Assembly (NCBI RefSeq): GCF_002285635.2
Contig: NZ_CP023049.2
Coordinates: 1,426,001 to 1,490,000, forward strand
DNA: 64,000 bases
Direction of reading: 5' to 3'
Source: Chryseobacterium piperi
Lineage (GTDB): Bacteria; Bacteroidota; Bacteroidia; Flavobacteriales; Weeksellaceae
This document shows, in pieces, positions 63,315 through 64,000 of the stretch. How positions within the stretch are numbered: position 1 is the first letter of the stretch; the number at the start of each line of letters is the position of its first letter. The position numbers were made by a program, and so were the translations under genes. Below the pieces are notes generated by a model that searched no databases, was not told where the DNA came from, and saw only the letters and a program-made list of their open reading frames with translations.

Positions 63315-64000
63315 TTATTTAGAACTGCTGTATTTCCGGATAATTACATCAGAAGCACGCTCACTTATCATATACACCGCACTCACGATAAAAAATCCAG
63401 GTATCTTTGGAAAAACACTGGCATCAACTACCCTTAACCCTTCTATTCCTCTAACGCAAAAGTCACCATCCAGGACAGCCATAGAGTCATGATCTTCTCC
63501 TATTTTACAAGTACAGGATGCGTGATGCCCCCATGCTTCTTTGTGCACAAATTCTGATAAAGCAACTCTACCTTGTATCTCATTGCCAGGAATCAATTCT
63601 TTCTTAATGATCCTATCCAAACGATCAGCAATTTCCCGTGCGATCTCTACACCTTCCACAACTCCCTGCATATCTTTTCCCTCTGTATCATTACCTTCCT
63701 CAAAGTATCTAAAATTAATTTGGGGGCGCTCACGTGGATCTGCCGAACGTAGATGTACAGACCCTGATTTATTTTTGGTGTGAGCTTTGAGAACGACAAA
63801 AGTAAGCCGGTCATGAAGATCTGCAGACTCAGCCGAATAGCCTGGATAGTACCCTTTGAAACTTATAGGTAATGCTAAAATAAAAACGTCCGGATCACCT
63901 TCAGCTATACTCGATTTTGTAATAAATGCCGCAAGTGACCCATTGGTAGAGTAAGGTCCTCCTTTGGTGCTATTCCATTCCTGGAATAAAGGATCTCCCG
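63315..64000 (-). CDS. GMC family oxidoreductase, partial (N-terminus outside window)
   Basis: About 228 C-terminal residues; the frame is open from the window edge to the stop at 63315. SADPRERPQINFRYFEEG, then EAWGHHASCTCKIG (substrate and active-site His region) and VVDASVFPKIPG (FAD-contacting GMC signature) identify a choline dehydrogenase/glucose oxidase type flavoprotein. The N-terminal FAD-binding domain is beyond the window. Substrate, an alcohol or sugar, is unknown. Confidence 0.9.
   Translation of the reverse strand, partial: GDPLFQEWNSTKGGPYSTNGSLAAFITKSSIAEGDPDVFILALPISFKGYYPGYSAESADLHDRLTFVVLKAHTKNKSGSVHLRSADPRERPQINFRYFEEGNDTEGKDMQGVVEGVEIAREIADRLDRIIKKELIPGNEIQGRVALSEFVHKEAWGHHASCTCKIGEDHDSMAVLDGDFCVRGIEGLRVVDASVFPKIPGFFIVSAVYMISERASDVIIRKYSSSK

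Overview
The window looks like chromosomal DNA of a Flavobacteriia member, most probably Chryseobacterium. It is AT-rich, its promoters carry Bacteroidota-type -7 elements (TAnnTTTG), it has SusC/SusD and TonB-dependent receptors, a type IX secretion sorting domain, DUF4249 and DUF2480 proteins, and many short dispersed intergenic repeats. The first complete gene encodes a botulinum-neurotoxin-like protein. As I recall, unchecked here, such a family has been described from Chryseobacterium piperi, so that species or a close relative is my best guess.

Layout. 1-4.9 kb: a partial unknown gene and a 1496-residue protein with BoNT-type architecture (M27-like zinc protease, two cysteines around a basic loop, translocation-like segment, ricin-type lectin repeats). 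5.5-12.8 kb: a tightly packed six-gene signalling operon (two single-domain response regulators, CheB, CheR, a CHASE3 hybrid kinase, a REC-PAS-kinase) without CheA, CheW or a receptor. 13.2-16.2 kb: DinB-like protein, then a SufR-like Fe-S regulator divergent from DUF2480, an FMN reductase and a ferredoxin, with a CAAC-N6-GTTG operator between. 16.3-32.3 kb: GH31 glycosidase, PutP, a lipoprotein amidohydrolase, a repeat array invaded by an IS110 element, an M1 aminopeptidase and a T9SS-secreted M60 peptidase. 32.4-35.5 kb: a worn accessory stretch with an orphan CdiI-like gene, gene fragments, an XRE regulator, a REP-associated transposase and REP palindromes. 35.9-42.4 kb: TonB receptor plus DUF4249 lipoprotein, azoreductase with a Crp/Fnr regulator, esterase and DJ-1/PfpI protein. 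42.7-43.9 kb: a second IS110 element. 44.0-49.7 kb: a phosphodiesterase-SusC-SusD operon. 49.9-52.1 kb: three short genes of unknown role, one resembling a phage tail fibre. 53.0-60.5 kb: VOC protein, HxlR regulator divergent from a nitroreductase with an in-frame stop, aldo/keto reductase and epimerase genes each followed by an AraC regulator, and a serine hydrolase. 60.5-64 kb: ACT protein, beta-lactamase-like hydrolase with TPRs, HIT protein and a partial GMC oxidoreductase.

The most notable results are three. (1) The BoNT-like gene keeps the equivalents of the catalytic and disulfide residues. (2) The 5' non-coding ends of both IS110 elements can be read by eye as bridge RNAs: each has two adjacent stem-loops, the first matching that element's own insertion site and the second its own ends. 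(3) Three regulator/target pairs have readable operators: SufR-like, HxlR, and an AraC-type direct repeat with the same geometry at two promoters. All calls come from reading the sequence; no database search was run.
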